The notes beneath the pieces are model-generated. The model searched no databases. It saw nothing but the letters and a program-made list of their open reading frames with translations, and was not told the origin of the DNA. 64,000 nucleotides of DNA from Cryptomeria japonica (Eukaryota; Streptophyta; Pinopsida; Cupressales; Cupressaceae), in contig NC_081406.1 of the NCBI RefSeq assembly GCF_030272615.1, positions 143,773,041 to 143,837,040 of the forward strand. The letters are read 5' to 3'. Of the stretch, positions 33,480-45,682 are shown one piece after another (within the stretch, counting starts at the first letter, position 1; every line of letters starts with the position of its first letter). The translations under genes and the position numbers were made by a program.

Positions 33480-35200
33480 AAACAACAAGAACAGCCAAAT
33501 GCAACTTTTTAAGAGTCTTAGTAGCCTCCACCTCCTACTGATATAAATTCAAGTGAACATTGACTAGGTCCTACAAATCATTCTTTTCCTCCTCAATAGA
33601 CTTCTTGATACTACTGCGTGTGTGTGAACAAGGTCCCTTCTCAGCCAAGGGACTCACTTGTTTCTTGGTGTTGATATTCTCATCATCATTCTTCTCGCCT
33701 AAGATAGAAATTCCCATATTTTTAACATCCTTGAGGATTTTCATCCTCTCAAACATAACTTTCATAGTTCAACACTTTTGTGAATTATGGTGTAACTAGA
33801 TTTAACCACTTTTTCTATATTCTCATACACTTTATGAATTTTGTCTTGCAACCATCTTATGTATTTTCATAGCCATTTTTTATGGTATTAACATCTTTCA
33901 TATTATCCCCCAAAATAGCCAACATTTTCTAATCCTCTTCGCATGTCCTAGAAGTATCTTCATTTGCATAGTTAGAATCCATCTTACTCTGCATAGAGCA
34001 TAATTTCATATTCATTTTTTTGATCTCCATAAAAAAACCACTTTGAATGCCTAAAATGACCAACAACCCCATCCCTAGAAACCTAGAGGATATAATACAT
34101 ATCTTCTTTGTTAACATTGAGGACAAGAGAATTATGTGGAAGGTCATTCAAGAAGGGAATGTGCTCTAATCTATCCTTATCTAGATTCAAGAATGGCCAT
34201 TTATTTGAATCTCTCATGATTTACTTACCCTTGGTTTTAACTTTCTCAATTTACCATGTTTTGATTCTTTTCCCTTTCTCAGCTATGGACATCACCTTCT
34301 CAACATTATCTAATTCACTAGTGTGGGAATCATAAATCTATAAAGTTTGAACCCTCTCCCTCCTTTTCTTAGTATTCTAAGTATTAGTTTTTTGTCCTCC
34401 TGGTGAGGCTCAAAAAGGAATTCTAAAGAAGACATGCCATCCTCCTCATCCACCAAATCTTTATCCCCTTCCTCTAAATCCATGTCTTCATGATCAATAC
34501 TCATATCATAGTACTAAGCAGAAATTGGGAAATACTTCTTACAAACCTTTAGGACTTTTGGAAGTAGTGAGGGAATGACCTTCATATATTTTATAATTAA
34601 AATGATGAGTCCTTCATGCAAGATAAGTTATTTAGCATTTTTCTTTTTTTCTTCAAATAAAATTCTAAAGAAACACAGAGATAAAAAGAAAATGAAACCA
34701 TTTGTTTGTGAGAAAAATGATTCAAAAATATGAAATAAAATCCAAAGATAATGGTGAACCTCCCATCAAGAAAGAAGTAGCATATGGTTACCTCAACAAT
34801 GTTTTCCCAAATGGGTTTGAGATACATCCTATCATGACCACCATTAGTCCTCTTGAAAAGTATGCCCTCCTCCTCTTTTAGAAATTATTTAACAACTTTT
34901 GAAGACTTCCTATCCTTGAAAATATTTCTCCCCTACATCGATAGTTTGGTAATATTAGAAATAACATCTTTTGTAATGGTCATCTCCTCCTTGAAGGAAA
35001 GAAGAGTGCACCCTTTCAACATTTAATGCAATATATGGTAGCTTGTGGATCATGACCATGAAGCTTCTCTAAATAAGAGTTAACACCCCCCTCTCCATAA
35101 TTCTCCAAACCTGAGCGCATTTCTCTTGAAACCATTGTAGGAAAGGGTTTCAACATGACTTCTTTAAACACCCATATTCACCTTCTCTACAAACAAAATA
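33480..35200 (-). pseudogene. Badly decayed ORF, possibly of the LTR-ORF type
   Basis: Reading on the minus strand from about 35180, fragments follow one another in changing frames: GVNSYLEKLHGHDPQATIYC, IWENIVEVTICYFFLDGRFT, FLNHFSHKQMVSFSFYLCVS (34597-34827), an acidic piece DHEDMDLEEGDKDLVDEEDG (34310-34504) and a charged piece (33571-33765). It ends in a hydrophobic stretch (TLKKLHLAVLVVSFLLVCIF) at about 33480. The WEN/W-rich and SFYL pieces faintly recall YWEDW...SYLFYILA in the element A LTR ORF. I do not recognise it with confidence. It has no RT or integrase. Confidence 0.35.
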
Positions 35201-36239
35201 ACATAATAGAGGTCCACTGTCTACCCCACCAATGAAAACTGAGGAAAACAACGCCTAGAATCTATGTGAAGTGACCCAAGTTCATAATTAAATAAGATGA
35301 TACTTCCAAAAAATATCTTTTGCAAATGACAAGGAACATAGTAAAATTAAATGTCATAACCATTCCACCCATGTTGTAAATCATAATCAATGATGGCTTT
35401 GATATTGAGTGGTAGGTGTCCATGGGTGATCCCACAATGGTGGGTTACACTCATTAGCCTACTTTGACACTGAAATAAACATTTTGAAAGAAAATTTCAC
35501 ATTCAGACACCTAGTACCACTAAACCTTAAGGAGTGTGTAGATGATATAAACTAGTGATTTGTGTCATTTTGTATGTAGTTTCTAAATATATTTTTTGAA
35601 ATATTTTGGAATCAATTTGTATCTATTTTTCTATCTCCCTCAAAAACTAGTTTTTAATAGTAAACAACATTTTTAAAAAGTGATACTCAGTTGGTGACAC
35701 ATAACTTTTTTCCTAAAATATATAATAACATGATTATTTTAAATTTAGTTTTGTAACATCAATATCTATTGTTTGCAATTCGTATCATAATATTATGATT
35801 AGTATTTCATATTTTATTAAGTTTTGAAGTTGAGTTAACTATAATTTTGACATAGGTTCATTTGGTACCTCATAACTACTTGTGTATATATAAAAAAAAA
35901 TCTTTTGTTGGAAAGAGGACTTCAATGCCTATTATGTAGATATTTTTAATTTTTTTTTTCATTATTTCACTATTTTTCCATAAGCATTGAATAGAGAAGT
36001 TAATGTTTGGTGAAAAACCTATGTTTAGTTAAACTCAAAAAAAAAATCATAGTAAACTCAACATATATTAAAATTATAATCATTGGAAAGTTGCTTCAAG
36101 TACTAATACCATGCATTTGGGTTTGTCAAGATTGTTCCATTTGAGCCTTCAATCAGAGTTTCGAAGACCAAAAATTTGTCAAAAATTGGGGAGATTAGGG
36201 GGGAGATCTCTAGCAAATAGGTTCCATAGAACATATGTT
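35201..36239. other. AT-rich interval without a gene
   Basis: No ORF, tandem repeat or retroelement end was recognised. Homopolymer A and T runs are frequent (35891, 35949, 36042). Confidence 0.5.
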
Positions 36240-36539
36240 ATATCAAAAGGCGTTCAATCGAACATAATAGGGTTTGATCAAACCCATGTTCTATCGAACA
36301 TGGTTGACACAATTATTTTTTTTTAAATGTTACTTATACATTTAAAAATATATATATTTAAAGGAGTTCGATTGAAAGTAGGGTTTGATCAAACCCCTTT
36401 AAATATTAAAAAATATAACCAAAAACACTTTCAATTGAACATAATGTTCGATCGAAAGTATTAAAAAAAATGTTTGATTGAAAGATTTTTTTTGTTCGAT
36501 TGAATATTATATTCAATTGAAAGTGGTAAAATTTTGGTT
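36240..36539. repeat. Cluster of TTCRATCGAAC words and two 16-bp palindromes
   Basis: The perfect palindrome GGGTTTGATCAAACCC occurs at 36270-36285 and again at 36381-36396. Around it are repeated TTCAATCGAACA, TTCTATCGAACATG and TTCGATTGAAAGT words in both orientations. It lies at the 3' side of the LINE relic. Confidence 0.6.
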
Positions 36540-38267
36540 TTGGACAAAAGAGTAGAATTTTTTCATCCAAAAAAGTGTAACTCACTATTGTGGGTTTACC
36601 CCCATTTGAGTTTCATCTTTGTGTTGAGTTGCTAGTGACACCTAGGTTAGCAAAGGAATTAGAAATTCTATTTCCTTCCCTATAGATATGAGAAATATGA
36701 CAATCTTCAAAATAATTTATGAGCTATGGAGTCTCTTATTAAGGTCTCAATAAACTAGCTAGACTCTTACACCTTCTTTAAACATTGAATGATGTTTAGC
36801 CAATCTCCTTCAAGAAAAGCCCTTTTAAATCCTTAAGAGTAAGAAAGTTTTAAATCATTGTAGGTTGTCATTTCTTTAGTAAGGTGATTGGTCTGGGTTC
36901 CCAAAGGAAGTTCCACTATTGAAATAAGTCTACCAAACTCATTTCTCAAGGCTCCTCCACAACTAAATGCCCATGGGTTCTCTGGTTGTCCCATCAAAGT
37001 TAATTCTAATCTATCCTTTTGAAGGAGAGCATCATACCACATTTGTCTCTTGAAATTTGGGATTAAAATATTCATGGCCAAGCTCCATTTTTTTACCACT
37101 TGCAAATCATAATCAGAAACTAAAATTTTTGGGCCAGAGTGGTTAGAGTCATAAACCTCAATAGAAAATTTCTCCTTGATCAACCGACAAATTTTGTAAG
37201 ACACAATTTCAAAAATCAAAGAAAAATTTCTAGAAACCTTGTTATTCATTTCCTTCCACACACCCCAAGCAACATGCAAAATAATTAAAGACCAAAGAAG
37301 AGAAAGAGTCAACTTACTAGAAGGTGGAACCCATTGAAGACAAAGATCATTAAAGGAATAAGGGAAGACCCAATTGAGGTTCCACAAATATAGAATATGA
37401 TCCCACACATCCTTACCAAAATTACAACCTAAGAGATGGAGAGAGCTTTCAAAATGCATTACCCAAACGAAGCATCTATTAGCCATAACAAAGCCTCTCT
37501 TACAAATATTGTCAATGGTTAACACTATAATTATGAAATAAGAGCCAAAAAGTATATTGACCTTAGGAATAATCTTAGAATTCCATAAACAATCACAAAA
37601 AGGAGGTGGGGAATGAGGCTCTAAGAGAAGATTAAAAAAAATAGGTAGCCAAAAATTTACCCTTTTAAGTGAAGTTACAAACCATTTGATCAAGAAAGGG
37701 AGAGACTAGAATATGCACATGACTTAACATTCTTTGAAGATTAGAGAGACCTAGGTCCACTACAAGAAGATTCTTCCATCTTCCCTCCTGAATATAGTCA
37801 GCCACCCTACTACCAAATTTTCTGATGCAAGTATCTTTGAATGGGATCACCTGAGGAAAGCACTTGAGGGAATAATGGTGAATCCACCAGTAATCCCAAA
37901 ATCTAATTAGTTGACCATTCTTTAAGATCTACCTTAGTCCCTTAGGAATGGAGAACTTTGATTTTAGAATGTAGTTCCAAAGCGTTCATCCAAACGAGTG
38001 ATCTTGATTGTTCAAGAAATATTTGAAATTGAAGGAGCCTTCAATATACTTGCTAAGAATTATCTTAGTCCATTCATTTCTTTTAGAACATGACTCCAAA
38101 GTGGTTTAGCAAGAAGAGCATAAAACTCTTTTAATATTCTAATTGCAAGACCACCAAATTTTTTAGGCTTGCAAACTTTCTTCAGTGCCATAAGATGCAA
38201 CCTTTTTCTTTCCTTATTTCCTCTCCATGAAAATCTCTATTGATTTTTTTAATATTCTCAACAAACT
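36540..38267 (-). pseudogene. L1-type LINE, 3' part of ORF2 (RT end, zf-RVT, RNase H)
   Basis: Minus-strand remnant of a non-LTR retrotransposon. The RT end reads WRGNKERKRLHLMALKKVCK with PKKFGGLAI at about 38100-38230. The zf-RVT-like region (36833-37850) contains KIIPKVNILF, CKRGFVMANRCFVW and FGKDVWDHILYLW. An RNase H domain follows (HISHIYREGNRISNSFANLG at about 36640-36700). Stops and frameshifts are frequent. The 5' end is cut at 38267 where the element C LTR begins. The T-run at 36486-36493 could be the remains of the poly-A tail. Confidence 0.75.
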
Positions 38268-39390
38268 TGTTCACATTGTTTTCAGTTAAAGTTTGCGGGT
38301 GAGTTTTTGATCGGGATGTTTCTTTTCTTTCTTTAGCTTTCCAGTTGTGCTTGATGTACGGGCCAATTGTCATCTCAGCGTTGCCCTAAGGACCCATGTT
38401 TTATGTTTCAAAGTCTCAAAGAGCATGAAGGTGACAAATGGATCGGGTCTGGTGACTCGGCTTTCCTTTTAGGCCCCACCTTATGGTTTGAGAAAGTTGG
38501 AGACACATGGCATCTCCACGCTATTGGAAGTATTTCAGTTGGGAGGCTCTCCCATAGAATTCCCTCCATCCTTTCGCATGTCCTCCGGTGTGTGTGGTCT
38601 GCTATGTAGTGCCACAACATGGTTTTTCTGTTCATGCAGATTTGAAGATTGTCACGACTGGGTGGGAGTAACAACTTTAGAGGTCATTTTGCTGGGCATG
38701 TTCCAGGTAATGCCATGACATGTTTTTTTCTATTTCAAGGGTGGTTGTGCTTGGCTGGCAGATGTTTGGGCCGTTAGCAGAGCCATGGGCTCTATTTATG
38801 CTTGTTTTTTCTCTGTTAGGGTGGTTTAGAACTTAAAAAAAGAAACAATTAGGTTTTCTTAGATATAATCTTTGGCCTTTTAACTATTACTATTTTTCTG
38901 AAGAACGTTAATCAAATTGTGCTCGCGGCCTTTGTGATCCCTCTTTTCAACATGATTTGATGGTTTTCTATGCTTTCCTTGTGATTTTGATAACTTTGGA
39001 AATATATATCTAAGACTCTGCTGATTAAACTATGTTTTGCACTTGTTATTCGGTAGATGCATGCTTGATATTTTTTTATGTTGCAAAGGAATTTTGATTG
39101 TATCTTAGTTGTGGTTCTGTTCGGATATGTAGATTGTTGAATGGGCTTTAAAACCACATGTCTTTGTGTTTTATATGCTGTTAATGTTTTTATAAGATGC
39201 TTCGGCGTATCACCTCAATAAATTAGATCTTGTTGTTTTGATTTTTTCTTTCTTCCCCTTTTCTCAAAACCATAAGGAAGAGTCAGCTTCTCAAACTCGG
39301 AGATCATTTAGTGAGTCTCACACAATTGGTCCCCCATCACTGAATTTCCCATAAGGTTGTTTTCTTTCAGATAAAAATTTAGAATCAACG
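38268..39390 (+). repeat. Element C 5' LTR, only the last 1.1 kb
   Basis: Matches 52672-53790. It ends GAATCAACG where the right copy has GAATCAACA, so the last base has changed. To its left the sequence is LINE, and the rest of the LTR is lost. Confidence 0.85.
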
Positions 39391-39400
39391 GTTCTTTTTC

Positions 39401-39418
39401 TGGCACGCCTGGTGGGAC
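39401..39418 (+). other. Element C primer binding site
   Basis: TGGCACGCCTGGTGGGAC, ten bases after the LTR end. The form (TGG start, GC-rich, 18 bases) is that of a plant gypsy primer site. I could not assign the tRNA. Confidence 0.65.
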
Positions 39419-39589
39419 CCGAATTCTCAATAAGTTTAAAGCTAGTATATCAGCCACAAACCCATTACCAGGAGCCAGACAAATTTGAATCCTAGTTTTC
39501 TTATTCCACCCTTGGTAAACGTCCATCAATATGTTGTCTCCTCTTTTTATAACCCTCCCAGTTACTTTGTGGTTGTTCCTGTAATAATA

Positions 39590-40670
39590 ATGGCCTAGGT
39601 TCCACCTAGAAATTCCTCGACCTTGGATAATGGAAGCCCTCTCATCCCTCTAGTCTTACCTATCATCTGGGGACCCATCCCTGCAGCCACACTGAAAGTT
39701 ATGCCCAAGTTCACCGGTGAATGTCATAAAAACCCTGGGGAACATTTACAAGATGTAGCCACTATCTACATTGTCCATGGCATTACTGAACAGGACGTGG
39801 CATTGAGATTTCTCATAGCTTCTTTCAAGGGGAGAGCTTTGGATTGGTTTAGATATTTGGGTCCTATTACTATAAGAGATTGGGATCAGTTGGGCGACTG
39901 CTTTTTCTAGAGATTCTTTGATAAGGCTGACAGATCATTCTTGATGCACCAATTGATCACTATAAAGAGAGCCCCTCAGGAAGCACTGAATAATTTCAAT
40001 CTAAGATTTCAGAGGACCTAGCAGAGGATTCCTCTATCCACTCGCCCTCCTGTGGATATGGCATTTGTATTCTACTTAAAATATTTCAATTCCAATATAT
40101 CGGTGATGATTAAATCCCTAGATGACAATACTCTTCTGCAAACATTTGACATAGTAGTCCAAGCAGAAAATAATTTGATCAATGTCAGAAGGCTCGCTCC
40201 CCGCCCCATCATGCCAATTTTTCCTGAGATATCCCCTCAAATTCCTGAGGAAGACTCTCCTAGCACATCTACCCCACAGACTATGTACTCGTATCCCATT
40301 CCCCCACCATCATCCTTGGCCGCCAAAGTTAGCGATATGAAGAACTTGCTGAGATCCTTCTCCAATGAGATTGTCAATCTAAAGAGAGCCCAAGTTTAGC
40401 CCTCCAGACCCCCTTTTTAGCAAACTTTCCAAGGGAACTGACCTCCATACCAATATAACCAGTATACAAATAACCGTACTGATAAGCCTACTCAACCAAA
40501 TGGCCAAATAGTCCCACTCCCGAATCCATTGCAAACTATCTATCCAAACACTGGTAAAGAGATGGTAGTAGGTTAGAATAATCTTGTGGATGATACCAAT
40601 TCCTGGTGCTTTCCATTTAACAATGCTCATGCTCCAAGGGATTGCCCGAGAGAAAATTTGTAGTAGAAAG
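39590..40670 (+). pseudogene. Element C gag
   Basis: Capsid-type gag from ATG 39590: IIWGPIPAATLKVMPKFTGE, CHKNPGEHLQDV, DVALRFLIASFKGRALDWF and GPITIRDWDQL. The zinc-finger remnant WCFPFNNAHAPRDCP (about 40605-40650) resembles that of element A. The frame (shared to 42019) is broken by TAG codons at 39596, 39908, 40019, 40397 and others, most at positions where CAG fits. The Pro-rich middle (40200-40320) is a flexible linker. Confidence 0.85.
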
Positions 40671-42015
40671 TTGCAGAGAAAAGGAGTCTAGGCATGGTGC
40701 CAGATGAGTCTATTTATACATCTCTGGGTATGGATAATGCGTCTCTTATTGCTCAAATGTAGGGCATGTCATTGCAACAAGAGGCAGAGATCACCTCAAA
40801 TTATGCATTATTTTCTTGGATGGAGGACGAGGGTGTAGTGTTTACCAATGACACGTCTACTTTAAAGCAGGGAGTCCCCTTCATGTAGTCAAATTATAAC
40901 CTCCACTCCAAAAGGCATTTCACCAGGGAGAATACTATCATTTCAGGACAAACTCCCATAGACAAAACTCCTGAACAACCAGCGATTGGTCCTTCTTACC
41001 CAAGGAAATAATTCATCCCCTATAAGTCAAAAGAGCCGAAGGTGCCTGCACCCACAATAATAGATGTGGTGAAGCAACTGAAGAGAGCTCTGACTCACAT
41101 TTCCTTGTGGGATCTTCTAGTTTTTCCCAACCAAAAGAATCTTATGAAGGAAGCCTTGTCTGAGTGCAGAAGAGATGCAAGTGAGGGCGCCACCAAATCT
41201 CAACGAACCAACGAAATGAGTTTTCAACCCGCTGCAGACAAGTCATGCTCTCCGGCCATGTTGACCAATGAGGTTTTGCCTCCCAAGTCACAATTAGAAG
41301 GTAAGCCCAAGCTGAACCCATTTTATCTTACCCTTATAGTCGGTGATAAAATCTTGCATAATTCTATGGTAGATTTCAGACCTAGCACCACCGTCATGCC
41401 TAAGCAAATCGTCGAAGTTTTGAATATCAAGTATGAACTTTTAAATAGGGGGGTTATGCAGATTGATAGGAACAAGGTCTAGACCATAGGTCTTATTAGA
41501 AGTATCCCTCTGACTTTATTTGTATGCCCCAACATTACTTTATCCCAAGAAGTAGTGGTCATTGACATCCCACCTATTTTTGGGCTCTGCCTTTCCCGAG
41601 ACTTCACTGCAAAAATAGGAGGCTACCTACCTCTAGATTGGTCCCACCTCATCCTCTGCACTAGGCCTGACTCCAAGATAAAAATTCTCTTAGAACCCCT
41701 CCATGCCGAACATGTAGCAGACCAAGCCATGATTAATTTCAAGCCCGCTCACACTTCTATATCAAATGAGGAAAGGAAAGTTGTAGAACTCCTAGAAGAC
41801 GAAGAAGTGACTAGGGAGATTTCACCCAAACAAGAGGTTTTCCTGAATGAATTCATATACTCTGATCCCTACTCCAACTACCATGCCACTAGATTAGGTA
41901 CTTATTGTATCTTTGACGAAGACAAGGTCATCCCAAAGCTTACTAAGAACTATTTTCTAACGAACAATTATCTTCGGAACTATGAACCCTACACTTTTAT
42001 GGTGCAAGATGCAAG
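40671..42015 (+). pseudogene. Element C protease and gag-pro linker
   Basis: A degenerate retropepsin. FYLTLIVGDKILHNSMVDF followed by RPSTTVMPK is the active-site loop with Asp kept and the next residues altered. GLCLSRDFTAKIGGYLPLDW follows. These motifs match the protease of element A more closely than that of B. In the last part HATRLGTYCIFDEDKV leads into aRH. In-frame stops (41478-41482, several TAG) disable it. Confidence 0.75.
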
Positions 42016-42540
42016 ATAGGTTATGGGGCCAGAATCTGCCTCACTCCACCCTTAGGTGAGAGAATCTTGAAGTATTTTCATTTACAATTTTCATTTTCTA
42101 ACAATGAAGTTGAGTACGAGGGACTGATCCAGGGTCTAAGCTTGGGGGAAAGAATGGGCATTAAAAAGTTGAAGGTCTTGGGTAACTCCGAGCTAGTGGT
42201 CCATCAAGTTCGAGGGGTGTCCAGTGCCAAATATGTCTGTATGATATCCTACAATGACAGAATGTAGGATTTAATCGAAAGCTTTGATGCTTTCAATATT
42301 GTGAGCATTCCCCAAAAATTAAACGTTGTTGCTGACCGGATGGCCACGATCGGGTCACAGTTTGATCCCACCACGGATTTACTCAATGTCTCCCAAGCGA
42401 TCTGTGTAGTCGTCCAACCGACTATCCCCAATAATGATACCCATTGGTATATTTTCAAGAGCGATGAGAAGATCACGTTATTCATGCAAAGCTCAGGAGA
42501 ATTTGTAGATCAACTACAACCTAAGGTTAAAGAGGCTTAA
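41995..42540 (+). pseudogene. Element C additional RNase H (aRH), upstream of RT
   Basis: Tat-type RNase H between protease and RT, as in element A. GARICLTPPLGERILKYF, NNEVEYEGLIQGLSLGE (Glu kept), VLGNSELVVHQV (Asp changed to Asn) and NVVADRMATIGS (last Asp kept) are readable. It is in another frame than protease (shift near 42015) and is broken by a TAG at about 42265. The first catalytic Asp region (FMVQDAR) is altered. Confidence 0.8.
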
Positions 42541-42559
42541 GGAGATCAGATTATCTAGT

Positions 42560-43619
42560 TGAAATCCAATAAGCTTCCTAATGGTTTGATCACTCTGGAG
42601 AATCTATTCAACTATGATGACACCAAAAATGATAAGCGGAAGCTTATAGCTAGCAAAATACCAAGATTTTAGTAGGAAATTGGAGAGTACTCAAAGTAGG
42701 AAAAGGCATTTCCCTCGAGGACCAAAAGAGATTGGCCTAATACTGTGATGAATACGTAAATGTCCTGGCTTGGTCTTATGATGATTTAAAAGGTTATGAT
42801 CCCAACATTATTGAGCATACCATTGAGCTTGCTAACGAAGCTAAGCCAGTTTGCTAGAAGCAAAGGCCACTCAATCCAAAGATCCAGTCCCTCATGGCCC
42901 AAGAGTTAAGGAAGTTGATCAAATCAAAGATGATTTACCCTATAAAACATAGCACATGGGTATCCAATCTGGTGCCCGTAAGGAAAAAGAATGGAGATAT
43001 CCGGCTCTGTGTAGATTTTTGAGATATGAATCAAGCATCTCTCAAAGACCACTACCCTTTGTCGTTGATGGAGAAATTACTAAGCATAGTGGCGGGGTCA
43101 GAAATATTCTCAATGCTCTATGGTTTCTCAGGATACAGCCAAGTCCTTGTAAAACTACAAGATCAACGCAAGACAACGTTCACCATGAAATGGGGAATGT
43201 TTACGTACCAAAAGATGCCTTTTGGGTTGTCAAATGTCGGAGAAACTTTTCAAAGAGCTATATATTTGGCCTTCAAAGAGCTCATCAACAAGATTATTTG
43301 GATATACTTGGATGACTTGACAGTGTTTTCTAAACACCAAGAGGATCATTTTGATCATCTCGAGTTGGTTTTCTGAAATTGCCTCGAATTTGGGATTTAC
43401 CTAAACCCAAAGAAATGCATCTTTGGTGTCCCTCAAGGAAATCTACTTGGACATAGAGTCTCCAAAGAAGGTGTTTCCATCGACCCAGACAGAGTCAAGG
43501 CCATAAAAGATCTCCCCCTTCCGGTCAATAAAAAGGGAGTCCAATCCTTTCTAGGAAAGGTAAATTTTCTCAGCCGTTTTATTTCTGATTTTGCCAGAAT
43601 TATAAGGCCCATCACCCTA
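42560..43619 (+). pseudogene. Element C reverse transcriptase
   Basis: STWVSNLVPVRKKNGDIRLC, VDF-stop-DMNQASLKDHYP, FSMLYGFSGYSQV, MPFGLSNVGETFQRAI and the catalytic YLDD (43305-43316). It continues YLNPKKCIFGV and LLGHRVSKEG. The stops at 43020 and 43374 are TGA. At least one frameshift separates it from aRH. The Gly-Leu-Ser variant around MPFGL is unusual but of no clear meaning in a decayed gene. Confidence 0.9.
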
Positions 43620-44330
43620 ATGCTCAAGAATGATACACACTTCAAATGGAATCTTGAGGCCAAAGGAGCTTTTGATAGAATCAAAGACACTATATGTTCA
43701 GCCCCTATGTTGTCTAACCCAGATATGTCGAAAGACTTCATAATGTACATTTTTTTTGATCAATATAGCATTGCCATCATCCTAACCCAGAAAGATGTCG
43801 AAATGGGGAGTGAACATCCTATAGCCTTCCATTCAAAGACCCTTAAGGACTATGAGGCCAAATATAACTTTGTTGAAAAATAGGCCTTGGCTGTGATAAA
43901 GGGACTCAAGGAATTCAGGCATTGCATTGCTTGTAATAAAACCACAGTGTACGTAGCTCATCCTGCAGTCCGAGAATACATCATGAAGGGTGACATCATT
44001 GAAAATAGGGCTAACTGGATCACTAAGATCTTGGAGTATGATGTTGACGTCAAGCCAACCAAGCTTGTTTGCGGCAAGGGCATATGTGAGTATATAGTTC
44101 GGGGGTGCGAACCCAGTGAAGATGAAATGACTGTGAAAGAGGTTGTTATGCTTTTGCCCAAGTTTATAAAAGCATGTTGGATGGAGGCCAGGAAGAAATT
44201 CATGAGGACCGGGGTTTTTCCCAAGGACCTCCCTCCCAAAAAGAGAAGGTTCTATGGACTCCAAAATAGTGGTTTCCGCTTGATAGACAAAGTACTTTTC
44301 AAAAGGAATTTTGATGGAGTCTTGCTCCCC
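43620..44330 (+). pseudogene. Element C gypsy-type RNase H (gRH) and linker
   Basis: HFKWNLEAKGAFDRIKDTIC, SKDFIMYIFFDQYSIAIILT, IAFHSKTLKDYEAKYNFVEK (stop TAG) and LAVIKGLKEFRHCI are visible. The catalytic Asp position has YIFFD, so the motif is displaced or lost, as in gRH of A and B. The linker NWITKILEYDVDVKPTKLVC has the same layout as element A. Confidence 0.8.
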
Positions 44331-45427
44331 TGTGTAGATCAAAGACAAGCAGATAAAATTCTACATGAATTTCACTATGGTTCATTAGAAGGCTACTTCT
44401 CCACCCCCACAACCATTATCAAAATTACCCAGGCCAGATATTTTTGGCCTTCCATGTTTAAAGATGCACACAATTTGGTAAGAGAATGAAAGGAGTGCCA
44501 ATATTATACTGGTAGAGGCAGAAAAGCAGCAATGCCCCTCAGGCCTGTGTTAGTAGAAGAGCCTTTCGCCCAGTGGGAACTTGATTTCATCAGGATGATA
44601 AATCCCCAAAGTTCATCTAGACACAAGTGGATCCTAACCACCACTGATTATTTTACCAGATAGTCTAAAGTCATTCCTTTAAATAATTCATTAGAAAGTG
44701 AAGTGTTGGCTTTCCTAGAAGATCTGGCGGGTCGATACGATTCTACCAAAACTGTCATATCAGACAACGTGCATGCATTCACTGGCATGTGAATTACCCA
44801 ATTCACCCTCAATAGAGGTATCTATCTTAAAAGCTCTTCTAACTACTACCCTCAAGGGAACGGACTAGCCGAGTCCACCAACAAGAACTTGATCAGGCTT
44901 ATCAAGAAGATAGGTTCAAAATATAAGAGGGAGTGGCACCATCATTTGAAAAATGCATTATGGGTGGACCGAATAACCCCAAATAGGTCCTAAGAACTTC
45001 CCCATATAAGCTGGTTTATGCGAAGGATGCACTTTTTCCTACCTCTTTAGAGATCCCAGCCCTGCAGCTACTTAAGTCTATCGAGGTGGCAGAGAATGAC
45101 CCCATGACCGTAAGATTGGCATAAATTATGGAGCTGGAAGAGGCCAGAGAAAAATCCCTCACAGCTCTCCAAGACAGGCAGGAAACCATCAAAAAATGGT
45201 TTGATAGTAAAAAGAGCTCTAATGTAGTTTTCAGCCCTGAAGACCTCGTGCTAAAGTACAATGAAAGGGTGGCGAAGCCTGACCAACATGCCAAGTTAGA
45301 TTGTTTATGGGAGGGGCATTTCCGCATTTTAAATTGTAGGGGTGTTAATGCATTCGACCTCAAAGACATGAATGGAGACCCCCTCTAGATCCCAGTTAAT
45401 GGTTTCCATCTTAAGCCTTTCTATTAA
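44331..45427 (+). pseudogene. Element C integrase
   Basis: The zinc-binding part HEFHYGSLEGYFSTP leads to CQYYTG. The core shows TTDYFTR (Asp kept) and a TVISDNVHAF block (second Asp kept). NYYPQGNGLAESTNKNLIRL holds the Glu. The C-terminus (45128-45427) reads EDLVLKYNERVAKPDQHA and LWEGHFRILNCRGVNAFDL. Stops and at least two frameshifts (near 44490 and 45000) disable it. It ends at 45427. Confidence 0.85.
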
Positions 45428-45682
45428 GATTTCTTCCTCCCTAAATGTATATATTGTGATTAGTGCTTTTGCATGTGTTATTTATTTTAATTATTCTCAG
45501 TCGTATTTGAGCAAGGTAATGAAAATTACAAAATATGTCATGATTGAACAAAAAGAGAAAATTTATTGTATTATGTATTTTCTTTCTTCTTTTACATTAA
45601 AGAGTAGGGCAGCTGGCTCCCTCTAGTTTTTCCAAAATGACAAGTCAAAATCCAAGCTACAAAGTGGGCCATCATTGGTTCG

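Noticed and set aside
38408-38718. ORFs within 38408-38718 and 52737-53110 as conserved proteins
   Set aside because: They are found in both because the segments are the two LTR copies of element C; frames do not show coding bias.
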